From: JBBQDK01 sp038319625
GTDB taxonomy: Bacteria > Pseudomonadota > Gammaproteobacteria > JBBQDK01
NCBI GenBank assembly: GCA_038319625.1
Contig: JBBQDK010000043.1
Span: forward strand, 1-19,951
Direction of reading: 5' to 3'
Length of the DNA stretch: 19,951 bases
Shown piece by piece: positions 1 to 9,564 of the stretch. Position 1 is the first letter of the stretch. Every line of letters begins with the position of its first letter. The notes below the pieces were generated by a model. The model was not told the origin of the DNA, did no database searches, and saw only the letters and a program-made list of their open reading frames with translations. A program made the translations under genes and the position numbers.

Positions 1-111
1 AATGATCAAAAAATAAACCAGCGCCAATACCTCATGAGCTACAAACGCTTCAATGGGAGTGGATTGCTCATCTCAGAGATTAAACCGGTAGGCTGGAGAA
101 ACTCACGCATC

Positions 112-148
112 AAAAATTCCCCACGCAGCGATTTGGAGCGGCGTGGGG
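112..148 (-). terminator. Intrinsic terminator of katG
   Basis: A perfect 8-bp inverted repeat (CCCCACGC at 119-126, GCGTGGGG at 141-148) with a 14-nt loop lies 14 bases past the katG stop codon. Read on the minus strand, the stem is followed after AA by a run of five T (112-116). This is the classic rho-independent layout and fits termination of the katG transcript. Confidence 0.8.
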
Positions 149-162
149 ATGTGTGCTGAGTG

Positions 163-2337
<2,175 letters not shown>

Positions 2338-2349
2338 CTTTCCCTCCAA

Positions 2350-2660
2350 TCACGATTGCATTAGTCCTCAAACTGTCCCATCGTATAAAACGATCCCGTT
2401 TGTCGCCTGTCGGCACACCAGCGGCGGTAATCATAACCGGTGACTGCGTATTTTTTGCCACAATGGTTGAGCCTCCTTGTCAGGTTGAACGAAATTACTT
2501 CGTCGGTGAATGAATCAAGCTACCACTTTCTGCGAGCGGGTAGCTGATCTTTATCAATTATCCCGCGTTGTGCAGCTTGGCTAAAGCATACGGCGGAGTG
2601 ACGAAGAGTTCTAATTGATTGTCGCCATCGTGCCGATAGCCGGTCGCTATCGCCACAAAC
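2350..2660. other. katG upstream intergenic region
   Basis: About 310 bases with no credible gene. It should hold the katG promoter on the minus strand; a TATACG hexamer around 2384-2389 (minus sense) is only a weak -10 candidate, without a good -35. Two inverted repeats are visible: AGCTACC/GGTAGCT at 2518-2545 (7 bp, 14-nt loop) and CGATAGC/GCTATCG at 2634-2652 (7 bp, 5-nt loop). Neither has a T tract. The second lies just before the EAL relic. Confidence 0.5.
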
Positions 2661-2950
2661 CCGGCCTATTCCTTGCTGTATTATTTGAAGCGCATCCCCG
2701 CCGACACCATCAATATCAATAAATCGTTCATCGATGGTGTCGGTGCGAAAGTAGGTGGCACCACCATAGTTAGTACCGATATTGCACTTGCCCGGTCACT
2801 CGGGAAATCCACCGCCGCGGAACAGCTCGAGGTGCAGCCGCGCTCGTCCTTTCGGCTGTAAGACAAGTACTGATGCGACATGTCGTCAATGCCCGCTTCC
2901 AGGGCCTAAGCCGCCGCTCGCGGCAACCGGGTCGAAGGGCAGGTATGTAG
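2661..2950 (+). pseudogene. Decayed C-terminal EAL-domain fragment
   Basis: Translation from about 2664 gives AYSLLYYLKRIPADTININ, then KSFIDGV, IALARSLGKSTAAEQLE. This matches, in order, the EAL-domain stretch GYSSLSYLKR-P-D-KID-SFV ... AHSLG-AEGVE that also occurs intact in the gene at 4040-6484. The catalytic KID has become NIN and AEGVE has become AEQLE, so it could not be an active phosphodiesterase. The frame stops at 2859-2861. In another frame further on, RFQGLSRRSRQPG resembles the QGYLFSRP end of EAL domains, which suggests a frameshift. No N-terminal part, GGDEF motif or EAL signature precedes it, since an in-frame stop lies at 2637. I read it as a remnant of a once longer EAL protein; the 3' part is the less certain half. 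Confidence 0.6.
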
Positions 2951-3029
2951 CGTAACCAGACTGTCAGGTCTGAGCCATGATTTTGACGGAATCTACAATG
3001 AGCGGAAGTTTCCCGATGAAAATGGAGAC

Positions 3030-3122
3030 ATTCGTACACCGAGAATATTCCACTTATACTGCCGCCTATTATTGCTCAAAGAGGTGGTTCCACTTCTAAT
3101 TAAGAAATAAGCAAAATGGAGA
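3030..3122 (+). promoter_or_regulatory. Possible promoter and RBS of the lipoprotein gene
   Basis: TATACT at about 3055-3060 is a good -10 match. A poor -35 candidate (TTCGTA, 3 of 6) sits 18 bases upstream. The stretch from there to the gene is A+T-rich. GGAGA at 3118-3122 is a proper Shine-Dalgarno for the ATG at 3127. The RBS is well supported; the promoter is a guess. Confidence 0.35.
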
Positions 3123-3126
3123 ATCT

Positions 3127-3720
3127 ATGAATCTATCTAGACTTTGTTGTTTGTTATTCTTGGCTGCATGGTTGTCGGGATGTGCAACTCTGAAAGGTAC
3201 ATTTAATAGTGGATTGTATATTTCACCAGGAGGAGAGTTTCTGGTTAAATCGCCAGACTTACTCGATATGAGTGTGGTTGATGGGCAAGTTGGAGATGGT
3301 AAATATTTTGTCGATTTTACTGTGGGTAAAGGCTTTTGGATGGCGGATGGATACTATTCCGTTGAATGGTATAAACTTGATAAACCATCTTTGACTAATA
3401 AAGAATTTCTAGAAACAACCAAGAGTTTTATGCCCTCGTATGTGAAAAATACTTTTGGTGCTTTATTCGGGATTATGCAAGAAAAAGAAGTCAATATTAA
3501 TGGCAGGGCAGGATATCAGGTGACTGCTCAAGGTAAAAAAGATGGAATATTGGCATACTTAGTTGCAACGTCAATTAATTTCGATAACCGAGTTGCGATT
3601 GGCATTGTAGCGGTTAGTCGTGAAAATAATAAGGCAATTGCAACTGATGGTACTCCTGAAAAGGTTGTTCCATGGGAACAATATAGAACCTTTATTGAAT
3701 CCATAAAAAAGCAGCATTAG
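3127..3720 (+). CDS. Predicted lipoprotein of unknown function
   Basis: 197 aa. The N-terminus has Arg5, a hydrophobic run and the lipobox LSGC with the lipidated cysteine at C19, so it should be a membrane-anchored lipoprotein; Ala at +2 favours the outer membrane by the usual sorting rule. I do not recognise the 178-residue mature domain. It shows alternating beta-like stretches (YFVDFTVGKGF, AIGIVAVSRENN) and a central NTFGALFGIMQEKEVNINGRAGYQV segment, with a loose resemblance to small lipoproteins that have a PsbP/Mog1-like fold; this is only an impression. The ATG has a good RBS (GGAGA, 4 nt away). Base use is clearly richer in A+T than katG and the genes after 6.8 kb, consistent with acquisition from elsewhere. 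It stands alone between the EAL relic and the cyclic-di-GMP gene. Confidence 0.85.
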   Translation: MNLSRLCCLLFLAAWLSGCATLKGTFNSGLYISPGGEFLVKSPDLLDMSVVDGQVGDGKYFVDFTVGKGFWMADGYYSVEWYKLDKPSLTNKEFLETTKSFMPSYVKNTFGALFGIMQEKEVNINGRAGYQVTAQGKKDGILAYLVATSINFDNRVAIGIVAVSRENNKAIATDGTPEKVVPWEQYRTFIESIKKQH

Positions 3721-3736
3721 TTAGTAAGCATCGTAT

Positions 3737-3874
3737 AACCTCAAGGGAGGTTGAATGGCTGATTCCAATCGTAATCAGTTCGCGACTGGCCGCTCCCAGT
3801 ATTCTTCTGCCAGTGGCGGCAGGCTGAGTCAACGACCGCTGTATAGCTGACTCCGGCCATTCACGGCGTACCGT
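3737..3874. repeat. Nested multi-hairpin intergenic element
   Basis: A cluster of inverted repeats starts 17 bases after the lipoprotein stop. AACCTC/GAGGTT (3737-3752) comes first. An outer 8-bp pair TGAATGGC (3752-3759) and GCCATTCA (3856-3863) then encloses CTGATT/AATCAG (3759-3778), CTGCC/GGCAG (3807-3822) and GAGTC/GACTC (3826-3853). ACGG/CCGT (3863-3874) follows. No T tract is present, so it is not a standard terminator. It resembles palindromic intergenic repeats with GAATGGC...GCCATTC ends that I recall from other proteobacteria, but copy number cannot be judged from one window. GGGAGG at 3745-3750 also precedes a 31-codon frame starting at ATG 3755. Confidence 0.45.
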
Positions 3875-4039
3875 CCGAGCGGCAGGAGTGCAGCGTTAGC
3901 GATCATTGGGAACACAAGCAAGCTGTCCGCATATTGAGGAAGATATTATAGAGACAGAGAAAAATATAATTCCTTGAATTACAGTCCATTACGCAAGCAT
4001 AATTGTGCCATAAATATTAATTGCTATAGGGACGCTGGC

Positions 4040-6484
4040 GTGAGTCACTCATCTAATTACTATCCCCCGATCTTTGAACACAGCATGGACGCGATGTTTC
4101 TTACTGCTCTTGACGGGGCTGTCTTTGCGGCAAACCCTGCGGCGTGTAAATTATTTGGACGTACTGAGGGGGAAATATGCACACTTGGTCGGTCAGGATT
4201 AGTGGATTTGTCCTCTCCCCATCTCGACAATCTCCTGACCGAGCGGGCCCGCACTGGCAGGTTGCGAGACGAGATCGTCTTCATGCGCGGCGACGGAACC
4301 CGGTTTGCGGGAGAAGTCCGTTCGGAAAAGTTTGTCGATGAACAGGGGCGCGATAGAACGATACTGATAGTTCGAGACCTCACTGAACAAAAGCAGGCAA
4401 TCGAAGCGATGAATGAATCTAAGGTGCTGCTTTATACTGTTGTTAACAGTACGCAGGATCTGATCTGGTCCGTCGATTCAGAGTCTTTCGGCCTTCTTTG
4501 GTTCAACCACGCTTTAAGTGATTATCTATTCCGGACGCGCGGTCTGCACATTTCAAATGGCATGCGGCCAGAAGAGCTTTTCAATGATGATGCTCACATA
4601 CATCTGTGGCATGATTTTTATCAGACGGCGCTGCAAGAGGGATCGTTTACTGCTGAGTATGAGGTGCCCGCACGTACCAATGTGCTTCAGTTGAACCTGA
4701 ACGTCATGAGGCGCGGTGGGGCCATTTTCGGGATATCCGTGTTCGGTAGGGACATTACCGCTCACAAGGAGGCGGAGCGATTGCTGGTCGAGAGCGAAGA
4801 GCAATATCGCTTGTTGATTGCAGCAATGGAAGAGGGCGTAACATTGCAGGATGAGAACTCGGCAATCCTCGCTTTCAACAAGAGCACGGAACGCATTTTA
4901 GGTCTCAGCACGGATCAGTTAGAAGGCAAAACCTCGTTCGACCCTGACTGGCACTCGATACACGAGGATGGGTCACCATTTCCAGGTGAAATGCATCCGG
5001 TCGTGGCGACCTTAAGGACCGGATTGCCGCAATCCAATGTTATCATGGGCATCCACAAGCCCGACGGGAGTTTGACCTGGATTTCTATTAACGTCCAGCC
5101 CATCTTCAAAGATGGAATGAAAACACCCTTCCGTGTAGTCGCAACAATGCACGACATTACCGAACGCAAATCGGCCGAGGCTCATATCGAGTTTCTGGCC
5201 TACCATGATGTGCTGACTAAATTGCCGAACCGCCAGTTAGCCAAGGATCATTTTGTAATGGCGGGTTCCTTTGCTGACAGAGCAAACTCTAAGCTTGCTG
5301 TCATTTTCATTGACCTCGACAATTTTAAGACCATCAATGACACGCTTGGCCATCCCATCGGGGATGCATTGCTCAAAGCTGTTGCAGCGAGGCTGTGCAA
5401 GTGCCTGCGCGATACGGATACGCTCAGCCGTCAAGGCGGAGACGAATTCCTGATTCTGCTTACTGGTGTACATGATCCGGAATCCATCACAGTAGCCGTG
5501 GAGAAGCTTCTCAAGGGGCTAACCGCTCCCTTCGAAATTGAAAATCATCAACTATCCACTTCCATTTCCATAGGTATCGCCGTTTATCCTGATGACTGCA
5601 AGGACTTCGATACGCTGCTAAAAAAGGCCGATACAGCCATGTACCAGGCTAAAGGCGCGGGGCGAAATACCTACCGTTTTTACACAGAGCAGATGAACAT
5701 CGATGCCATTGAAAGTCTGCGCATGCGCAACAGCTTGCGACAAGCTTTGGATAGCACGGAATTTATCCTTCATTATCAACCGCAAATTGATCTCACCTCA
5801 GGTGCCGTGATCGGCGCAGAAGCACTGATACGCTGGAATCACCCAGAGCTTGGCTTGGTGCCTCCCGCACGTTTTATTCCAGTTGCTGAGGAAAGTGGGC
5901 TGATTGTGCAAATTGGTGATTGGGTATTACTTGAAGCCTGCCGACAGGCCGTTGCGTGGCGCAATGCTGGGTTGCCTGAGATGGTGATTGCCGTAAATAT
6001 TTCGGCAGTGCAGTTTAGGCACCACAATTTGGAGAATAGCGTTATTCAGGCGCTGGCCGATTCCGGCCTCAATCCGGCTTGCCTCGAACTTGAATTGACC
6101 GAATCGATTCTGATCCACGATATCGAGATGGTATTGGCTTCGGTACAACGCCTCAAGGCGCTCGGGGTAAAACTATCGATTGACGACTTCGGTACCGGCT
6201 ATTCCAGCCTGTCTTATCTGAAACGTTTCAACGTAGACAAGCTAAAAATAGACCAGTCATTTGTGCGCGACATGGCGACAGATCCGAACGATGCCGCGAT
6301 TGTTCGAGCTATCATTCGAATGGCACACAGTCTCAATCTTAAGACCATTGCGGAAGGAGTTGAGAACGAGCGTGCTCTTTCCATCTTGCAATTGCAAAAT
6401 TGTGATGAGGCGCAGGGTTATCATTTCGCTCGCCCTGTACCACCAAACGAGTTTGTCCAATTTGTAATGTCGCGAATTGGTTAG
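4040..6484 (+). CDS. PAS-PAS-PAS-GGDEF-EAL cyclic-di-GMP signalling protein
   Basis: Dual-domain enzyme for making and/or breaking cyclic di-GMP, 814 aa from the GTG at 4040. That GTG has AGGGA about 7-8 bases upstream and begins right before the first PAS domain; a TTG at 3974 would add 22 unconvincing residues. Three PAS-like sensor domains span roughly residues 8-120, 125-245 and 255-375, with links such as RDLTEQK, RDITAHKEAE and HDITERKSAE. The GGDEF motif is intact at 466-470 with the product-inhibition RxxD site at 457-460. EAL is intact at 594-596, followed by VNISAVQF, ELTES, DDFGTGYSS (D715, D716), KIDQSFV and AEGVEN. Both active sites therefore look competent. No transmembrane segment is seen, so it is a cytoplasmic sensor whose ligand is unknown. 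It is probably monocistronic. Confidence 0.93.
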   Translation: MSHSSNYYPPIFEHSMDAMFLTALDGAVFAANPAACKLFGRTEGEICTLGRSGLVDLSSPHLDNLLTERARTGRLRDEIVFMRGDGTRFAGEVRSEKFVDEQGRDRTILIVRDLTEQKQAIEAMNESKVLLYTVVNSTQDLIWSVDSESFGLLWFNHALSDYLFRTRGLHISNGMRPEELFNDDAHIHLWHDFYQTALQEGSFTAEYEVPARTNVLQLNLNVMRRGGAIFGISVFGRDITAHKEAERLLVESEEQYRLLIAAMEEGVTLQDENSAILAFNKSTERILGLSTDQLEGKTSFDPDWHSIHEDGSPFPGEMHPVVATLRTGLPQSNVIMGIHKPDGSLTWISINVQPIFKDGMKTPFRVVATMHDITERKSAEAHIEFLAYHDVLTKLPNRQLAKDHFVMAGSFADRANSKLAVIFIDLDNFKTINDTLGHPIGDALLKAVAARLCKCLRDTDTLSRQGGDEFLILLTGVHDPESITVAVEKLLKGLTAPFEIENHQLSTSISIGIAVYPDDCKDFDTLLKKADTAMYQAKGAGRNTYRFYTEQMNIDAIESLRMRNSLRQALDSTEFILHYQPQIDLTSGAVIGAEALIRWNHPELGLVPPARFIPVAEESGLIVQIGDWVLLEACRQAVAWRNAGLPEMVIAVNISAVQFRHHNLENSVIQALADSGLNPACLELELTESILIHDIEMVLASVQRLKALGVKLSIDDFGTGYSSLSYLKRFNVDKLKIDQSFVRDMATDPNDAAIVRAIIRMAHSLNLKTIAEGVENERALSILQLQNCDEAQGYHFARPVPPNEFVQFVMSRIG

Positions 6485-6824
6485 GAATGCCATTTCATTT
6501 ACCATTGGTTTGACCTTGTCACCAGCCAGTGATTGTCCGAAATGTGCGCGTTATCTGTCACTCTGTTGCAAGCCACCTCCGGCAGAAATGTAGGGCAAGC
6601 AGCCATTTGCAATTGACTCCCTAACTAACTGCTTCCAGTTTAAAGCCGCCTGCTACTCTTATTTTTAAAGCAGATAGCTCTGGACATTATTCTGGCAACG
6701 CTTTTTATCACGCCGCTCAAGATAGTCAGGCCGGTTGGCAATGGCAGGTCAGTCCTCCTGCCAGTCGTGAGAAACAGGGTGGTGGTGCGTAATTAGATGT
6801 CTGCAATTGGTCGTAATGATAGGG
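6485..6824. other. Intergenic region between convergent genes
   Basis: 340 bases between the ends of the cyclic-di-GMP gene and phoH, with no supported gene. A 7-bp inverted repeat TGGCAGG/CCTGCCA (6742-6763, 8-nt loop) lacks a T tract on either strand, so it is at best a weak shared terminator. A plus-strand frame without a start runs from about 6628 to a stop near 6792 and ends in SREKQGGGA; it reads like a possible gene remnant, but I cannot assign it. The stretch is more A+T-rich than the phoH side. Confidence 0.45.
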
Positions 6825-8240
6825 TCAAAGTGCTTCCGACGCGAAATCCGCCAGGCGTGAACGCTCGCCACGCTTCAAGGTGATGTGTCCGCTGTGCTCC
6901 CAATGCTTGAATCGATCGACGACGTAGGTCAGGCCGGAGGTGGTTTCGGTCAGATACGGTGTGTCGATCTGCGCGACGTTGCCGAGACAGACCACTTTGG
7001 TGCCGGGACCGGCACGCGTCACGAGGGTCTTCATCTGCTTCGAGGTCAGGTTCTGCGCTTCGTCGATGATCAGATACTTGTTGAGAAAGGTGCGGCCGCG
7101 CATGAAGTTCAAAGAACGGATCTTGATGCGGTTCTGCAACAAATCGTTGGTTGCGGCGCGGCCCCAATCACCGCCATTCTCGGATTTGGTGAGTACTTCC
7201 AGATTGTCCATCAGTGCTCCCATCCACGGTGCCATTTTTTCCTCTTCGGTGCCGGGCAGGAAGCCGATGTCTTCGCCGACCGATACCGTCGCACGCGTCA
7301 TGATGATCTCACGGTAGCGCTTTTCTTCCAGTGTCTGTGCCAGGCCGGCGGCGAGCGCCAGCAAAGTCTTGCCGGTACCGGCCTGACCGAGCAGAGTGAC
7401 GAAGTCGATCTCCGGGTCCATGAGCAGATTCAGCGCGAAGTTCTGTTCACGGTTGCGCGCATTGATGCCCCAGACCTGATGACGGGTATTGCGGAAATCC
7501 TGCGTCATCTCCAGTGTCGCGGTTTCGCCATCGACGCTGCGCACGATCGCCTCGAAGTTGTCCGGGCCGGTGCTGTACAGATATTCGTTCGGGTACCAGG
7601 TGGTGACATCCGGTCCCTGAATCTTGTAAAACGTACGCGCCTGTTTCTGCCAGGAATCAATGTCCTTGCTGTGCCTGTCCCAGAAATCGCCGGGTAATTC
7701 CGCGGCACCGTTGTACAGCAGATTGACGTCGTCGAGCACACGGTCGTTGAAGTAATCCTCGGCATGAATGCCGACCAACGCGGCCTTGATGCGCAGATTG
7801 ATGTCCTTGGTCACCAGGGTCACGGTGTTGTCCGGATGACTCTGTTGCAACGACAGGGCCGCGGTCAGGATGTTGTTGTCGGGGATGTGGCCGGGCAGGG
7901 CGCGTGGCAAGGTGACAGGCAGGGTACTGGTCTGGAAGAACAGTCGACCGCTGCCACCGTGGCCGTTGTCGCCGCCGTGGACCGGTGTCGGCAAGGGTAA
8001 TCCTTGATCGATCTGTTCCTTGCTGGCATTGCTGATCAGTTCATCCAGGAAGCGGCTCACCTGACGCACATTGCGCGCCACTTCGGTGGTGCCGCGTTTG
8101 CCGAGATCGAGCTCCTCGAGCACCACCATGGGTACGAAAATATCGTGTTCCTGGAAGCGGAAGAGACACGCCGGATCGTGCATCAGCACACTGGTGTCAA
8201 GGACGTAGAGCGGTTTGGGTGCTGCTTTGGTTTTGGCCAT
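6825..8240 (-). CDS. PIN-PhoH fusion ATPase (PhoH2-like)
   Basis: 471 aa with two domains. The N-terminal PIN ribonuclease domain (about 10-175) carries the acidic residues expected for metal binding: D15 in YVLDTSVL, E42/E43 in VVLEELD, D121 and D146. The C-terminal PhoH P-loop ATPase (about 245-465) has Walker A GQAGTGKT at 285-292 and Walker B YLIIDEAQ at 389-396, followed by the sensor-like LVTRAG and CLGNVAQID. Characterised PIN-PhoH proteins (mycobacterial PhoH2) unwind and cleave RNA; the same role is inferred here. The ATG at 8240 has GAGG just upstream. It is the last gene in a minus-strand series after bcp (152-bp gap), so it may be co-transcribed or have its own promoter. The family is secure; the physiological role is not. 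Confidence 0.93.
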   Translation of the reverse strand: MAKTKAAPKPLYVLDTSVLMHDPACLFRFQEHDIFVPMVVLEELDLGKRGTTEVARNVRQVSRFLDELISNASKEQIDQGLPLPTPVHGGDNGHGGSGRLFFQTSTLPVTLPRALPGHIPDNNILTAALSLQQSHPDNTVTLVTKDINLRIKAALVGIHAEDYFNDRVLDDVNLLYNGAAELPGDFWDRHSKDIDSWQKQARTFYKIQGPDVTTWYPNEYLYSTGPDNFEAIVRSVDGETATLEMTQDFRNTRHQVWGINARNREQNFALNLLMDPEIDFVTLLGQAGTGKTLLALAAGLAQTLEEKRYREIIMTRATVSVGEDIGFLPGTEEEKMAPWMGALMDNLEVLTKSENGGDWGRAATNDLLQNRIKIRSLNFMRGRTFLNKYLIIDEAQNLTSKQMKTLVTRAGPGTKVVCLGNVAQIDTPYLTETTSGLTYVVDRFKHWEHSGHITLKRGERSRLADFASEAL

Positions 8241-8392
8241 GTGCCTCGGTATTACGTGTTGCTGGATGGGCCTGCCCTGGGCACTGTGTCGGCAGGGGCA
8301 GGACGATACTTAGGGAGTTTGTTGTGTCGAAATGAGTCAGTCCTGCGACGTGGGTATCCGGTGGAGGAAAACGTCCAGTGGGTATTTCCGCA

Positions 8393-8860
8393 TCAGAGCG
8401 CCTTGACGGCGTCCAGGACTTCCTGCGCATGGCCGTCGGCCTTGACCTTGCGCCACTCCCGGCGCAGCACGCCGTCGGCATCGATGAGAAAAGTGCTGCG
8501 CTCCACGCCGACGACTTCCTTGCCGTACATAAGCTTGGGTTTGATGACGTCGAACAGCGTGCAGAGTTTTTCGTCGGAGTCGGACAGTAGGTCGAAGTTG
8601 AAGGCGTATTTTTCTTTGAAGCCGTCATGCGATTTCACGCTGTCGCGGGACACGCCCAGGATGACTGTCTTGAACTTCTTAAAGCCGGCCTGCAGATCGC
8701 GGAATTGTTCGCCCTCGAGCGTGCAGCCGGAGGTGTTGTCCTTGGGGTAGAAATACAGTACGACCGGATGACCGCTGAGTGTCGACAGACGGATGCTGGT
8801 GCCGCCGGTGGCCGGCAGCTCCCAGTCCGGGATTTTCTTGCCGATTGCGATCTTGCTCAT
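8393..8860 (-). CDS. bcp: Thiol peroxidase, Bcp/PrxQ-type peroxiredoxin
   Basis: 155 aa cytoplasmic peroxiredoxin that reduces hydrogen and organic peroxides, normally with thioredoxin as electron donor. The PxxxTxxC active site is seen as PKDNTSGC with P39, T43 and peroxidatic C46; the usual Pro before Gly is Ser here. The resolving cysteine found five residues later in E. coli Bcp is absent (Glu at that place). The other cysteine, C99 in DEKLCTLF, may serve, or the enzyme may work as a 1-Cys type. It begins 9 bases after the gcvR stop codon, so the two are almost surely co-translated. The bcp-gcvR pairing also occurs in E. coli. Confidence 0.94.
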   Translation of the reverse strand: MSKIAIGKKIPDWELPATGGTSIRLSTLSGHPVVLYFYPKDNTSGCTLEGEQFRDLQAGFKKFKTVILGVSRDSVKSHDGFKEKYAFNFDLLSDSDEKLCTLFDVIKPKLMYGKEVVGVERSTFLIDADGVLRREWRKVKADGHAQEVLDAVKAL

Positions 8861-8869
8861 GGTGTCGTC

Positions 8870-9415
8870 TTAGCCTTTGATGGGTTCTATGATGGCATCC
8901 AGATTGAGGTCGTCGCAGAAATCCATGAACTGCTCGCGCAGTGTGGCGATGTGCTGCTCGGCCGGGATGCCCACGCTCATGTGTACCGCGAACATCGGCG
9001 TGCCGGTATGCGCGGCGGAATAGCTGCTGGTGTCCAGGTTCTCGATGTTGATGTTGCGCGTCGAGAAGAATTCCGCAAGGTGATGCACGATGCCGGGCTG
9101 ATCGATGGAGACCACGTCCACGGCGTAAGGCAGCAGATTGTCGCGCGGCGTGCGCGGCTCGGTGCGCTTGGTGACCAGGGTCATCTCCAGGCGCTTCTCT
9201 AGCGCTTCGCGCAGTGTTTCCAGCTTGGCGATGGCGTTCCAGTTACCGGATACCAGCAGAATGATGGCGAATTCACCGCCCAGTACCGACATGCGGCTGT
9301 CGACGATGTTGCAACCGCTGTCGAGGGCGGCGCGGGTCAGTTCATTGACCAAGCCGGGGCGGTCGTGACCGAGCGCAGAGATGACCAGGAGGTTCTTGCT
9401 GGTATTAGTCGACAT
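8870..9415 (-). CDS. gcvR: Glycine cleavage system repressor GcvR (two ACT domains)
   Basis: 181 aa from the ATG at 9415. A longer start at 9463 would add 16 residues not expected in the family; neither start has a clear Shine-Dalgarno. Two ACT domains are visible: about 8-80 with GHDRPGLVNELT and 97-175 with DQPGIVHHLAEF. In E. coli GcvR binds GcvA when glycine is low and blocks activation of the gcvTHP operon; sensing of glycine by the ACT domains is family knowledge. No gcvA or gcvTHP gene is in this window. It is followed within 9 bases by bcp, and its neighbourhood to dapA is a conserved gammaproteobacterial arrangement. An alternative name is a generic ACT-domain regulator, but the context favours GcvR. 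Confidence 0.88.
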   Translation of the reverse strand: MSTNTSKNLLVISALGHDRPGLVNELTRAALDSGCNIVDSRMSVLGGEFAIILLVSGNWNAIAKLETLREALEKRLEMTLVTKRTEPRTPRDNLLPYAVDVVSIDQPGIVHHLAEFFSTRNINIENLDTSSYSAAHTGTPMFAVHMSVGIPAEQHIATLREQFMDFCDDLNLDAIIEPIKG

Positions 9416-9564
9416 GGCGGTTTGGGCTATCTGGCTGGTTCGAGCGGTTAAGTTTATCACCATTGCGGAGTGAGAGTATCCGGCCCCGGGCCGTGTCTAC
9501 GTTCAGCGGCCCGAGACCCGTCCGGGCTGACTGTAAACATGACAACCGTTCGGCAAGCACAATA

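Noticed and set aside
1..159. Plus frame open from the window edge to TGA at 157 (contains LMSYKRFNGSGLLISE)
   Set aside because: Could be the end of a gene starting outside, but its last third is the katG terminator hairpin and I recognise no family; too weak to annotate.
2338..2520. OxyR or Fur box upstream of katG
   Set aside because: No ATAG-N7-CTAT series or Fur-like 19-mer could be recognised by eye.
2770..3039. 89-codon minus frame opposite the EAL relic
   Set aside because: Rich in Arg/Cys/Pro as expected for a shadow frame; the plus strand has the EAL match.
8271..8302. CCTGCCC/GGGCAGG inverted repeat between bcp and phoH
   Set aside because: 7-bp stem with an 18-nt loop and no T tract; G+C-rich sequence makes this likely by chance.
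9488..9512. GGGCCG/CGGCCC inverted repeat between the galT-like gene and gcvR
   Set aside because: Short G+C-only stem without a T tract; not enough to call a terminator.
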